Assembly: GCF_041296385.1 (NCBI RefSeq)
Contig: NC_091018.1
Coordinates: 2,363,501-2,427,500 of the forward strand
Direction: 5' to 3'
Source: Aphelocoma coerulescens
Taxonomy: Eukaryota; Chordata; Aves; Passeriformes; Corvidae
DNA: 64,000 bases
The notes beneath the pieces were generated by a model. It saw only the letters and a program-made list of their open reading frames with translations, searched no databases and was not told where the DNA came from. This document shows, one piece after another, positions 53,301-64,000 of the stretch (position 1 is its first letter; every line of letters starts with the position of its first letter). A program made the position numbers and the translations under genes.

Positions 53301-54621
53301 TTGACCAAGTCTGTTAGTGAATGTTAGCAAAACTCTTAGGATGCATTTTCAGAGGCTGAATAGGGAATATGTTTGACTAGAGAAATCTTCGTTTCCAGAA
53401 CTTTGAAAAACTCAGGTTATACACCCCTTCTCATACTGAGCATCTTACAAAAACAGTCACTTTAAAACCCAGAAATTTTGACCATATCTCAATTTCTGTT
53501 CATATATGTTGCTGCCATCTAGAATAAGGAGTTATTCAGTATTTTCTATCAGAACTCAGGATATTCTTACAGCAGAATTTTACTGTTTAGAGAATTTAAA
53601 ATTTAAAGAAATATAACTAAAAAGGATTTCCAAAATTATTTATTTTTTTTTTTAGAGAATAGTCTCATTTTATTAATTGACTGTATTTCCTCCAAAAAGG
53701 AAATAATTTTGGCATGATTTGCTTTTGATACTTGATCTACATTCAGTTTCAACAGATCAATGCCTCTATTTCAGGCCACTATTAATGCTCTTACTCTGAT
53801 GTAGTTTAACTTCCTAGGGTTTCTGATGTGGCCACATATGATGTCTATAAAGGATTCCTTTTGAACATTTTTGTGTCCATTGATTTCAAAGAGAAACAGC
53901 AGTAGCATTTATTTCATCATTTAGAGATTAATATTGACTCGAATCAAGAGAGGTGTTTTTTAAAAAATACATCAAACATTTGACTTCTTTTAAAATCATA
54001 TTAGAATTTGCACAAAACTCCTTCAGTTATCATTCCCGTGGCTTTTGTCTTCTCTTTTATTATTAACTAAATACTTTTGATTAATGTTTCTGTGATTTTT
54101 ATACTGAAACAAAATTATTGTTTGATCAGTGTATGAATTAACTAAAAAGAGATAGTTCTTCTAAGAAATGTACTAAGCACTTAAAGTCACAGTCCACTTT
54201 TCATATAGCAATCCAACAATTTAGTCAGAATTCAAAGCTTTGAGTGTCCTGACTGGTATCTGCAATCAAATAAATCTATCTATTAACCACATTAGTCAGT
54301 ATATTCGGTATCTGAGTGCTGTGGGACATCTTCCATTAGCTAGGGAGTTCTTACCACTTAGGAAAGTTTTTCCCAGCTAATTAAAGTCCTTTAAAAAATC
54401 CCAAACCACAAATTCTTTGAAGTGTCTGTGGCAGGATTTGGAGTAAGGACAGGTTTCAGATTATTCCAGTGGTAGAAACCAAGAAACAGCACCTTCTTTT
54501 TGAGTATGAGTGGATAGACTTGCAGTGCTGGTAAAGCTGAAATGGGGAACAAAACAAAAGCAAACTGTTCTGATTGCATTTCTTATGTTGATGAAGGAAT
54601 GGAAGGACCTGTCATGGACTC
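47379..54621. other. Unannotated non-coding stretch
   Basis: About 7.2 kb with no gene or RNA recognised. A GC-richer patch at about 48580-48880 and a 103-codon open frame at 50424-50735 have no recognised homology. A-rich low complexity lies at about 50186-50226 and a T13 run at 49900-49912. Old repeats below visual recognition may be present. Confidence 0.5.
50186..50226. repeat. A-rich (AAAAC)n low-complexity tract
   Basis: About 40 bases of AAAAC/AAAAT-type units on the plus strand. It is a short degenerate simple repeat. Confidence 0.75.
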
Positions 54622-54812
54622 AGAGGGTGCTGGGCTCTGACCAGGCTGCCTAGGGAATGGGCATGGCCCCAAGGCTGCCAGAGCTCCAGGAGTGTGTGAA
54701 CAACACTCTGAGGCACAGGGTGGGACTGTTGGGGTGTCTGTGCAGGGCCGGGGGCTGGACTCAGTGATCCTTTGGGGTGCCTCCCATGTCAGGATGTTGC
54801 TATGATTTCTCG
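54622..54812 (+). mobile_element. CR1 LINE 3' end of a different subtype, 5'-truncated (about 190 bp)
   Basis: Sense-orientation CR1 3' end of the subtype whose tail reads 'caactcaggatattctatga'. Seen here are 'gggtgctgggctctgacca' (about 54625), 'ggctgcctagggaatgggca' (about 54644), 'ggctgccagagctccaggag' (about 54673), 'ggtgtctgtgcagggccggg' (about 54734) and 'tgtcaggatgttgctatgat' (about 54787-54806). It is distinct from the other four copies, so at least two CR1 lineages inserted in this window. No coding region remains. Confidence 0.88.
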
Positions 54813-55199
54813 TGCTGACATGGAACACAGATTGCTAAAGCTGCATTATACAATTTTATAGTCATGCCGAATTCACTCCGCAGTTCGAGGCAGATGATGA
54901 CCCCAGAGAGTGGTGAGTTTGCACAAAGCAGTGCCACAGGTCTTCTATAAACTTTGCAATGCAGTTTTGAATGTTAACAAAAATGTTATTTCAGCTCTTT
55001 TTCTAATTAAGCAGCGGCTTAATACCAGCCAAACAGGTCTTTCTCTGAGAGTGTGTGGTAGCAATGTGGTGGTCACATTCCCATCCTACAGAATGGCTGC
55101 AAGCACCCAGCTCCTGCTCTGAGATCTGTGACAGCACTTGTTCCTTGGGTCTTTCTGTTTGTGGCACTGAGCCAACATGGTATTGGCAAGAGAGAGAAT

Positions 55200-55245
55200 C
55201 CATGTAATAGTCATGTAATACTGCATGTAATCCATGTCATACTGC
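55200..55245. repeat. Degenerate short tandem repeat, 'catgtaat' unit
   Basis: About four copies of an 11-13 base unit centred on CATGTAAT/CATGTCAT. It is a small degenerate minisatellite. Confidence 0.6.
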
Positions 55246-55512
55246 AAAGGGTGAGTTATGCTTTCTTACCTCTCACCTGACTCCAGGAGCGATGTGTTCT
55301 CTCCTTACAGAGGGCACGTGGAATTACAGAAATGAGAAGAATTGTGTATAGATTGAGGAAAAACAGAAATGGTCCAGATCCCTGCCAGTGCCACAGCACA
55401 GAGCTCAGCTGCAGGTGGTATTGCTTTCTGGATCAGTCAGCACTGGGTCACCAGCAAAAGGGATCAAAATTAACATAAAAGTTAAGAATAACTGCAAAGT
55501 ACTGGAGCTGTT

Positions 55513-55526
55513 GCACTTGGGGGCAG
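55513..55526 (+). promoter_or_regulatory. CTCF-like motif
   Basis: GCACTTGGGGGCAG agrees with about 12 of 14 positions of the CTCF core CCASYAGRKGGCRS; the mismatches are the first base and the central A. A single site of this quality is only suggestive. Confidence 0.2.
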
Positions 55527-56121
55527 CTCCCTCTGTTGAAGTCACACATTTCTAACAACACATCTTGGACCACTGATGATTGTGGTTAGACCAGTACAGT
55601 CTAGAGACACTTTTAGACTGTAAGAACTAAAATGAGAACTGATTCCAAGTATGAGTTTAGCTGCTGCAGTGTGTTGTCATGGAAATGTCTTGCTGTGGGC
55701 TGGTTTTATAAAATCTGTGCAGTTTATGTGGGGAAACAGATCCAACACCAAGGCTGAAAGCACCATTCAGACTCTGCTCCTGGGGCTGCCCGGGCTTGTG
55801 GTCAGGGGAAGGCCAAACACAAGAGGAAACCTGCAGTGAATCTTCTGCCAGCTCCCAGCTCTCGTGGCCGGAGCTGTCAGTGGGGACATCCCCATGTCCC
55901 TGCTCTGGGATGGGGTGTGACCTCCAGAGAAATTCTGTCCAGCTGCAGGTGCTCCTTCAGCACATTGCATGGGGCAGTGGCTTTGGGAAGTGCAGTGATG
56001 GAGTGACCTCTGCAGCTTTCTGCACAGATTGATTTTCATTCCCACTCTTCCAGCACGTTGCCCGAATGTATCAGTTGATCTGTGACTGTACAATGCTGAG
56101 GAGCATTTCATTCTCCAAAGT

Positions 56122-56155
56122 AATAAACTTGGCCTTTGAAAGGAAAAAAAAAAAA
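56122..56155 (+). other. Polyadenylation signal followed by A12
   Basis: AATAAA (56122-56127) is followed after 16 bases by A12 (56144-56155). This is the arrangement seen at the 3' end of a processed retrocopy, where the tail is genomic. It follows a GC-richer segment unlike its flanks. No source gene is recognisable and no target-site duplication was found, so it could be coincidence. Confidence 0.2.
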
Positions 56156-56754
56156 TGAAGGGAAAAAAAAGCTTAAAATATTTCTGAAACAGGCATTAGT
56201 GTTGGAAGAAAGAAAATAGTTCCTATTATTTGGGTGACATTAATTAAATGTGTATTGATTTCAGTGTATTTTTTTTCTGTTGAGGTATTCCAGATAATTT
56301 TACCTAGGTCTTTTCCTTTGAGATTATGACAGAGGCTTAACAAAAGCACTGAAATCTCTAAATCTTGGAGATACATCTTCTTAGGGCTGCAAGTACAAAG
56401 TAATAGCCTTGATATGATAGTTTGGGAAAGCAGAAGTTTTTATTACTTCATTTAGCTGAGTTCCATAAAAGAGTAATCTCTCCATAAAACAGGACATGTC
56501 ATCCTCAAACGCTCAGGAAGACCAACTTAACCTTGCAGCCTTCAGTTAAAAAGGGTTTGGGGTTTTATTTTGTCTTGTTTGTGGGAGAGTTTAGGCGTTT
56601 TCTTGAGAAAAATGGGTTTCTCCTCATTGCTACTTGGTTTGTTCAAGGCAAGCCTCTGTCTGATGGTCAGTCCTGGGTGTTACATTCTTTGCAAGTCTAA
56701 TGTTTATTTATTTATTTTATTTGGTAATTTATCTGAAAGAACTTGCACAGGTTC
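56156..56754. other. Unannotated gap
   Basis: AT-rich DNA with a TTTA-rich patch at about 56702-56722. No gene or transposon. Confidence 0.5.
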
Positions 56755-57130
56755 AAGTCAATAAAAATGCTTTTGATATCAAGGTGAATGGGCGCTTAAA
56801 TGCAGTTTATAAAAGCTAAACTATCTTTCATGTCACTTAAATTGCCTTACTCAAAGGCAATTTGGGAAAGAGAAACATGCCTTTCCTTGTGTTACCTTAC
56901 TTCTGTATTCAGAAATGTTCAGTTTAACTCCAAGTTTCGCTGATAACTTTATGCACGAATGTGAAAGTTACCATTAAAGTTCTGAATTCCCACTCCCAAG
57001 GAAGAATTATTGAGCACAATGAAGGATGTGTACTTAAATTATACCCTGAAATATTGAATGAGCCTGAGAGAGAAGCTAAATTTATTTTTTAATGCCATTT
57101 CTGAAAATGCACTCTGTTTATCATGAGTCA
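56755..57130. promoter_or_regulatory. Candidate conserved block containing a perfect hairpin
   Basis: AAATTGCCTT (56839-56848) and AAGGCAATTT (56854-56863) form a perfect 10-bp stem with a 5-base loop, extendable by two G-T pairs and a C-G pair. The surrounding DNA is repeat-free, holds scattered CpGs ('gggcgctt', 'tttcgctg', 'gcacgaatg') and several TAAT-type cores. The hairpin is seen; its regulatory or RNA role is not established. Confidence 0.25.
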
Positions 57131-57890
57131 TTTTCTGGTAAGCCCTAAAGTAGGGGTATTATACTTTAATATCATTTTCCGTAACATTAAATTTGCAATG
57201 GAGAAAGGCACTAGGTCTGATTCATCATTTCATTTCCCTGCTCAGATTTCTTTGACTTCAACAGCATAAACTGATGTAAGACAAAGGACAATCTGGTTTC
57301 CCTTCTCTTACAATTTTTCTGATTAGCTTTCTATTTTTCATTTCAGAATTTCCTGTGTTCGAATCTGAGTGAAATCATCAATGAACCAGTTTAAAATATT
57401 GAAGTTTTTTCCATTAAAAAATGCCCCAAGTAATCTGGATTCGATGGATACTAACTAAAACTGAAGAGCTTCTCCTACAGCTTTAGAAAATATCTTAAAG
57501 AAATATGATTTAGTTATAACTTCATTGTGATTCAAGAATCAAGGAATGCTTAAATGAGTGAAAGGAATCTCAAAGAGACATAAACACAAAGAATAAAACC
57601 ACATTTACTTATTGCTGTCCAATTATTTTCTCAGGCTGCTGGTTATGTATCCCTTACTGGACTTTCATCTGATTTCTTTGGTACCTGTGTTTTAACATAA
57701 ATGAGGCTCTCTGGATTCTAATTGTAATTTTTAAGCATATTTTGGGTAATTTTTCTAGGGGCCACCCTCTCTAAAGGAAGTTGCCACTACTCAGTGACTA
57801 ATATCAGCATTTCAGCTAATCCAAATGCTAAACACTCCCTTTTCCTCTCCTAGTTATAATTCACTTCTTCAGCAATAGCTGATGGCTAAA
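57131..57890. other. Unannotated non-coding gap
   Basis: AT-rich, with no gene or recognised repeat. GTTCGAATC at about 57357 resembles a pol III B-box, but there is no tRNA-like fold or A-box upstream. Confidence 0.5.
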
Positions 57891-57906
57891 AATATATATA
57901 TATATA
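57891..57906. repeat. Short (AT)n microsatellite
   Basis: About eight AT/TA units. Minor. Confidence 0.85.
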
Positions 57907-60180
57907 AAGTTACTATTTAGCATACTAAGGTAATTTTAGGTTGCATGAAAAGTGGTCTAAACCAGCGAAAAAAAATCCAAAACACCCCAATAATTCTTTG
58001 CTCTCTGCTGTCTTTGTTATCCCTTGGCTCTGGATGGAAATATGTCCAAATTTTTATTCTTTGGGCTTATTGAGATCAACAGGAGTCCTGCCAGACTTGT
58101 AGCTCCTCATTTTTGTTTCTTGGTTTCCAGAGTGGAATCCAAACCCAGCTGATCTTCTGTCAATGTGTGGAAAGATTTCCAAACTCAGAGCAGTAATTTC
58201 TACACAGAAAACAGGGAGCTGCCTTACCCCAAGGCTGTACTCTTAAATCTTGCCCTTGGGAGCTTAAGCGTGGTGGATTCAATGTCTTCCCCAGTCTGAA
58301 GCTCTTCCTGACAACAAAGTGTGGTGTGTGGGATCATTCCCATTCTTTGCCCTTCAGAGAGGGATGGAAGATTTGGAGAGTATCAAACAGGGTGAAAAGA
58401 AACCCACAGAACCAGAACTCACAAGAGAAGTCTCAGTACGGATTCTATGCTTGAAAATTATTTCAGTTCCCTGCTAGGAACAATTGTGCTCTGGCTGACT
58501 GACTTTAATAAGTGGAGAGGCTGCTGTGTCCCTGTCCATCCCACAGTCACCGATGTAAGCAGCAGCACAGTAACGGTGCAGGAGACACATCAGCCTGCAG
58601 ATGGTTATTAAACCTGGAGCTCATATTGAAGCTGGAGCTCATAAATTATGTACAAGCTCCCCAGCTCATCACAGCTCAATCCTCAAAAAATAATATGAAC
58701 CACAGGGTCATGGTAATTCATGTCTTCCTGTAACTCAGAATCCAAATTACTCTCCGAGTAAGACTGGTAGAAGTTCAGCTTGAACTCTTACAAGAGCAGT
58801 TTCTCACTAGGAATGAAGACTTTTAAAAACAGCATATTTTTCTTATTATCCAAAAATAATATGAATAACAGAAATTAAATACATTTGTAAGAATGCAGCC
58901 AAAACTCCAGAGTGTTCACAGAAAAAAACCCCCAACTTCTTGGTATTGTTCTTGGTCCAGTGAAGTGATGACTGCATGAGCAATTCCCACTGTTCTCAGC
59001 CACTTGGCATCTTTTCCACCAAAGCACTGAGAACTGAGAGCAGCATGAAGACAGAAAGCCCTGGTGATATCTGTCTTGTTTATTGCATGTGGTGCATTTG
59101 CACAGAATCCCCCAATTTCCTGTGTGCCATCCCAGCTGCAGCACGGCGAGAGAGCTGAGTAGTGCACTCAGGCACTTCAAACTGCCATTCTAAACGTCAT
59201 TTGGAGAGGGCAACCAGACTGAAGGAGGGCAGCGTTTGCAAAGGAGCAGGATCTGGGCAGGGACCTGTGAAAGTGGAAATCTTTGCTTTATTGGTGATCA
59301 AGAACATCAGAGCAGATGGGGCAGACCCCACACAAGGGCACGGCCACCAAGGCTTTGTAGTCTGTGGTGTTTCACTGTGGTTTGCTGGGTAGGACATTTG
59401 ACTGATAGTATCAGATATTTTTCCAAATTCATGTGGTTTTTAATTGTTATCTTTGGATAAGTACTCTTTTTGAGCTTCTGGGACCTTTTTTATTTTTTGT
59501 ATGATTTTTTTCCATTATAGACAGTGTTTTCCTTCACAAATTTCTACTCGTGGGTGTGTTCAGATCAGTGCCTTGAACCTGTTCTGTGTATCAATGTGCA
59601 GACCTTTCTTAGGAACTAATAATGGAGACATTTAGTTATATGCAATAAATAGGAGGTCTTTAAGATTCAAGTCTGACATTGATGCATATTTTTAGTGGCC
59701 AGCCAAAAATTTTAGACCTGCCTTCATACTAGAACAGAAAGAGTCTAAGTGCTTGAGATTACCCATGGAAAACTCTCTTCCTTGGAGAAAATATGCATAT
59801 TGTATATGTATATTTTAGATTCTAAAGATGAAATATTCCAAATTTCACATATAAAAAATGCTATGCAATAGTAGCTACCATCATTTCTGTGTAAAGATCA
59901 CAGGTTTTCTGCTTACATACACTACCAAAGTTCTTTTTAAGCATTTAAAGGTAGAAACTATTTTTATTTAGACAGGCAACCTAATGGAGCCAAGCTGCTG
60001 CCCATGTGTGCTTGCCTCCTGGGAATGATTTGCTCTTTGGAAGCAGAAGTGGTTGTTGTAGGACAAGATCTGCAAGGTCCTGCATGTCACAGCCTGCATT
60101 TTTATCAGCTGGTCAACTTATGCATCCCACATTGCATTTTTCCCTTTCCTCTCATATTAGAAATTTAAGCAGTTAAAACT
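57907..60180. other. Unannotated non-coding stretch
   Basis: No gene is recognised. An 18-base direct duplication at 58614-58643 is listed separately. Open frames around 58875-59460 overlap on both strands and have no recognised motifs. Confidence 0.5.
58614..58643 (+). repeat. Direct 12-bp repeat with 18-bp period
   Basis: CTGGAGCTCATA occurs at 58614-58625 and again at 58632-58643, followed by further AGCTC motifs to about 58677. It is probably a small tandem duplication or slippage product. Confidence 0.7.
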
Positions 60181-60254
60181 TTTTGGTTGGTTGCTTGGAT
60201 GTTTGTTTGTTTGTTTGTTTGTTTTGGGCTTTTTTTTTTGTTTTTTTATTTTAA
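60181..60254. repeat. (TTTG)n and T-rich low-complexity tract
   Basis: About six GTTT units (60201-60224) followed by T-runs. It is a simple repeat with no associated element. Confidence 0.9.
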
Positions 60255-60679
60255 TTGAGAGCAGCTGAAGCCATAAATTGTGCCTGATGAATAGACCAGT
60301 AATAGAATATATTTGGAATATTAATGCACCAAGGTCAAATGGTGTGGATAACAATACAAAGAAAAATCAGTATAGATGGAACATAAGGATTTCTTGACCT
60401 TATTCCTCCTCTCTCTCTGATAGATTAAGGATGCCTTTGTCTCATCTATTTCATGCAAGAGAAGGCTGCCTTTTGTGCTGTGGATCTGATTATGCTGGCT
60501 ATTTTGGGAGCTGTGCTCCAAAGCTGTTGACTGACTGCTCTATATCGGATGCAGCTCTCTAGAAACCATTTGGGCAGGACGGTGCTTTTTGCCAAGCAGT
60601 CACTCAACAAGCACAGCAAGTCCTCACTGGATGCCTGTGCACGATTCCTCAAGCACTTGAATAACACAGAGGCTTAGGA
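60255..60679. other. Unannotated gap
   Basis: Nothing recognised. Short overlapping minus-strand open frames only. Confidence 0.5.
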
Positions 60680-61010
60680 GTCGATTGGGAACCCAAATAT
60701 CCATCCTAAGCATGGAATAATGAGATATATGGCATGGCTGAAATCACCCAACAGGGCAAATAGTCAAAACCTTACCCCGAGCACAGCCTGGTTATTTCCT
60801 GAGGTTTGCTCATTGCCCAGCAATAACTTTGTGAGAGGAGCAAAGTGCTGAATTCAATGAATCTTAAGTGCCTTAATTTCAATGCAACCTTTGTGTGTTT
60901 TTTTAATTACCGAATTCAGCCCACTAATCAATCCTACAATAAAGCACGTGTGCCTAATACTTCAAAAGTGAACCAAAGAAGTGAATAAATCAGTATCCTG
61001 TGCTCTACCA
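60680..61010. promoter_or_regulatory. Possible regulatory block
   Basis: Repeat-free DNA with CpG-bearing and homeodomain-like motifs ('attaccgaattc', 'ccactaatcaatcc', 'aagcacgtgtgcc' with an E-box CACGTG). The evidence is weak and based on appearance only. Confidence 0.15.
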
Positions 61011-62899
61011 TCAGAATTGTCCCTAGTTCCACATATTATCTAAAATCTGTGGGTAAAGTAGGTGTCTGATTCACCACAATTAATTGTGTGAGATTTGTAA
61101 TTCTTGACTGGGTATTGGAGGAACTTTAAACTGATTTTTTTCTTCTCATTTCAGTAAGTGTTCCATCAGACTCCACCTGAAAACTTGCCTTGGTTTTTAG
61201 CTGAAACTTCCACATATCACCTGGAGGTGAGCAGCACTGAAACTACCCAGTTTCCTTGGTTCCACATGTGCTCACTGGTTGCTGTTTAAGCTGATGCTGC
61301 TGTGCTGATGAATTAACAAACCATAGGATTTACGGTTATCCTGATTTTCTCCTCTTAGAAATTTAATTTCCTGCCAATGAATCCATGCTGGTTCATTTTT
61401 CCAACTGTTTTTTTCCAAAGAAGGGGATAACAACTCTTAACATATTAATTAATGACCATGTTTTTCAACAGTCAGGATCTGCATCTAGTTTTTTATTACT
61501 TTCATATATGCAATTTTTATTGAAAATACCCATTCAATGACAAATTCAACAAATTAATACTTCTAATATTCTTGCAGTCCTGGAATCTCACTTATTTGAG
61601 TGTAGACAACATGAGAGTATATAGCACATTTGCCACTGAACAGCAGAACATAAGAATACACATTTTTTTTCCCCAGTCACCTTGACTGAGCTTTAAAAAT
61701 AAAATAATTGTATTGAACAAAAACTTTACTAAAGCAGCTAAAATGTCCATAAGTGATTTTGAACATGTTTTTAATTTCCTTTTCTGCCTACAGAGTAATT
61801 ATGTGGGGTTTTTTTGTTGTTGTTGTTGCAGTAAAAAATTAGATATTAAACAGTAGTTCTTTTAAAATGCATTTATGACTGGGTGGGGAATGGTCTCATC
61901 TGTTTGGTTTTCAATTATGATTTACAAGTTTAGGTGATACAGATAGCCTCCCTTTCCAACATACACTTCCACTGACTTTAAATAACATTTTTCTTTCAAA
62001 ACCACCTCATTAAAGCTATTGATGCAATTTCCTTGTATCTGCACTCAGCAAAGCAAACAGACTGGCAAAATTTGTCTAAACAGCAGTGAGATTAATGCTA
62101 AAAATTGATTCTTGCAATATTTAGTGTGCAGAACACCAGGTTTTGTCCAAAACTTGAGCAAGTAAAGCATGAGGGACTTAAACAGCTCCGTAAGTCCTAT
62201 GGATGCTCATGGCTGCTTGGCATGCTGTAAACACGATCCTCCTGGCAGTGTTCCTCAACAGGTGCTGAGCATCTGCATCTTTTAGGAACTTCTTTGGAGC
62301 TGTGGGTCTCAGAGACAGCTGTAAAATGGAGCTGTGAATCTCTCTGTTTACACCTATATTTTCCCAGACTTAGAGGCACTGTGCTTAAGAGGAATATTAG
62401 AAAAGAAACCAGAGAGAGACACGAGAAACCGTGAAAAGTTGTCACTGTTCAAATTAGGAGTTTTAAGTGTGAGTATCCTTATATGATAAGTAAGGGGAGG
62501 AACATTGGCAATTTAATCACCTGCTGGCATCGTTCTCTTTGGATATTTGGCACTTTTTAACAAGGATTTTCAGGGAATTAGCCAGGGAAGTTGATAGCTA
62601 GAATATCTCAAAAACTGATTTAAAAAAAAATTAGGGCGCTGATGCAGGATCAGCTGGCAGTGAACTCGTACCCCAAAATGATGGGAGTCTGGCTGTATTT
62701 CCAGCAGATTTGTCTTTATGCTATTTTATAAACTTTGGTTTTGAATGTCCATTGCCATGAGGAAAGGTCTTCTCACTCAGAGTTCTTTCCTGATGAGAAT
62801 ATTAAAAGAGAAGAGTGAAAATTATTGTTAGAAGTAACTGTGGTGCTCTTTAAAAACAAACTTTTCTAAAAAGTCTACAGCTGAACGACTTTTTTCTTC
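61011..62899. other. Unannotated non-coding stretch
   Basis: No gene is recognised. A short (GTT)n run lies at about 61808-61828. Confidence 0.5.
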
Positions 62900-63660
62900 A
62901 TTTTATCAGAATACATTCACCTGCTCAATAGGAAATAGAATGTAACAAAGTGCTGTATTCAGCTCACAAATTCCACTCATCAATATCTCTTCCAGTGACA
63001 TAATCTGAAAAGTAATTCACTTATTGGCACATTTAGCACTCCCTATTTTATGCATCGCTCTGCCAAGACTGATTGGAATCACACCAGCCAAAGAGTCAAA
63101 TTCACTAATTCTAACAAGCCACATCCTCTGGTTACCCTGTCCTCAGCAGAGCGCCCTCGCTGAGCCCACGGCGAGGGGATCAATGCAATTATCAGCCCCT
63201 GACACATGGCGAGCAGCTCCGAGTATTTTCACATGAGCTAAATTGAATGGGACACAAATCATTGACTTCTGCCAAGGCAACCAGAGACAGCACCTGAAAT
63301 ACAGAGAGATTCACAAGGGGCTGACAGGCACGGAGTGAGGAAAACAGAGCTGCGTGCTGTTGATACCGTTCTCAACAAAAATCACTCAGCCCCTGTGCAG
63401 CTCAATATTTGCTCTGTCACCAGTGCAAAGTGCAGGGCGATCTGCTCCCTCTATGTTTTCTTTATTTATGCAAGTGTTTGCTTACTTGTTTTCATGTTCC
63501 TTCCAGAGGGGAAATGCCCTTATTCTGTTTAACAAGTCGGTTTGGTAAAACGGAATCAGGAGTGCTATAACTGCTGCTGGCAATCCATATGGAAAAATAG
63601 CAAGGATTTCAATAGTCCAAATGCTTTCTACACTCTTGCCAGCCTCAGCAATGAAGATAA
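62900..63660. promoter_or_regulatory. Candidate conserved non-coding element
   Basis: The block is repeat-free and has more CpGs than the rest of the window, clustered at about 63150-63225. It is dense in paired homeodomain-like cores ('gggatcaatgcaattatc' at about 63177, 'actaattc', 'taaattgaatgg', 'aatcattgac') and carries TCTGCCAAGGCAAC at 63268-63281, 11 of 14 identical to the RFX X-box. Open frames within it are short and in competing phases, so coding is not supported. It looks like a long-range enhancer, but conservation must be tested. Confidence 0.35.
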
Positions 63661-64000
63661 CAGTTTAAAAAGATGGGAAATGCCACTTTCACTTTTTTTT
63701 AAAAAAATTTCTTTTTAATCCAAACACGGACTGTCATTTTATGAAAAAAAAAGAGTGATAATGACTTATTTCAATTTGAATACTGGAAATTCATTTCAGC
63801 TCGTTAAGTCCATTTGTAGATGAAAAGGAAGTGTGGTTCGATGTGTTCAGTTCGGCCTGTTTGGTACATAAAGAGAGACTTGCACCACCCAACTTCCAGA
63901 GCTTTTGGTGCCTAAACCAGAAGCTAATCTTCTTAAGGCTCCAATGGAATTCATGACAAGAGAGAGAGAGATTTCTCCAGAGGGTGATTCAGAGTAAGAA
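63661..64000. other. Unannotated end of window
   Basis: AT-rich DNA with short A and T runs and a GAGA run at 63959-63970. No gene is recognised. Confidence 0.5.

Larger units (their letters stand above)
54813..56121. other. Unannotated, with a GC-richer patch at 55740-56100
   Basis: No gene is recognised. The GC-richer patch carries overlapping open frames on both strands (up to 114 codons, minus 55767-56111) typical of composition alone. It also has a small hairpin GGGACAT-CCCC-ATGTCCC at 55883-55900. A degenerate 'catgtaat' tandem lies at 55200-55245. A good splice-donor string (AGG|GTGAGT) stands at 55251 and a good acceptor ends at about 55310, too close together to define an intron. 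Confidence 0.45.

Noticed and set aside
55251..55310. Good splice donor followed by a good acceptor.
   Set aside because: The interval of about 60 bases is too short for a typical bird intron, and neither side shows exon structure.
57350..57370. GTTCGAATC resembling a tRNA T-arm or pol III B-box; a similar string lies near 39300.
   Set aside because: No A-box, acceptor stem or cloverleaf could be built around either.

Overview
This looks like a bird nuclear genome segment that is non-coding throughout: intergenic DNA or the inside of a very large intron. The organism call rests on five 5'-truncated 3' ends of CR1 LINE retrotransposons. They carry typical avian CR1 wording, such as 'ggctgcccagggaagtgg', 'ggtcccttccaacccaaacc' and tails decaying from the ATTCTATGATTCT octamer. 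The DNA is otherwise AT-rich and repeat-poor, with no mammalian-type SINEs or L1. The order of bird cannot be fixed from this alone.

No protein-coding gene could be recognised on either strand. Every open frame is short. The longest (about 180 codons, minus strand, 5468-6013) is the antisense of a CR1 copy. The next longest (about 130 codons) are about what chance allows in 64 kb of this composition. No rRNA, tRNA, snRNA, CRISPR, endogenous retrovirus or DNA transposon was recognised. Two stretches have exon-like properties (26103-26259 and 43401-43589) but match nothing I know.

Layout: 1-5589 AT-rich unannotated DNA with a FOX-type dyad at 1990-2007. 5590-6077 CR1. 6078-13722 unannotated, with an alternating inverted repeat at 12498-12537 and a homeodomain-site-rich block at 13545-13690. 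13723-13869 GT-rich low-complexity tract. 14185-14492 CR1. 14689-15078 an orphan open frame ending in a small CpG cluster. 18297-18393 CR1. 18394-37530 long unannotated stretch with a hairpin at 22062-22133, a T32 tract and two conserved-element-like blocks. 37531-37876 CR1. 38100-38300 a dyad-rich block with a perfect RFX X-box palindrome. T43 and T54 tracts at 38.6 and 47.3 kb. 54622-54812 CR1. 54813-64000 unannotated, with possible regulatory blocks near 56.8, 60.8 and 62.9-63.7 kb.

No multi-gene system is present. The most plausible biology is long-range regulation: candidate conserved non-coding elements in a gene-poor region. Their conservation cannot be tested from one sequence, so they are offered as hypotheses.
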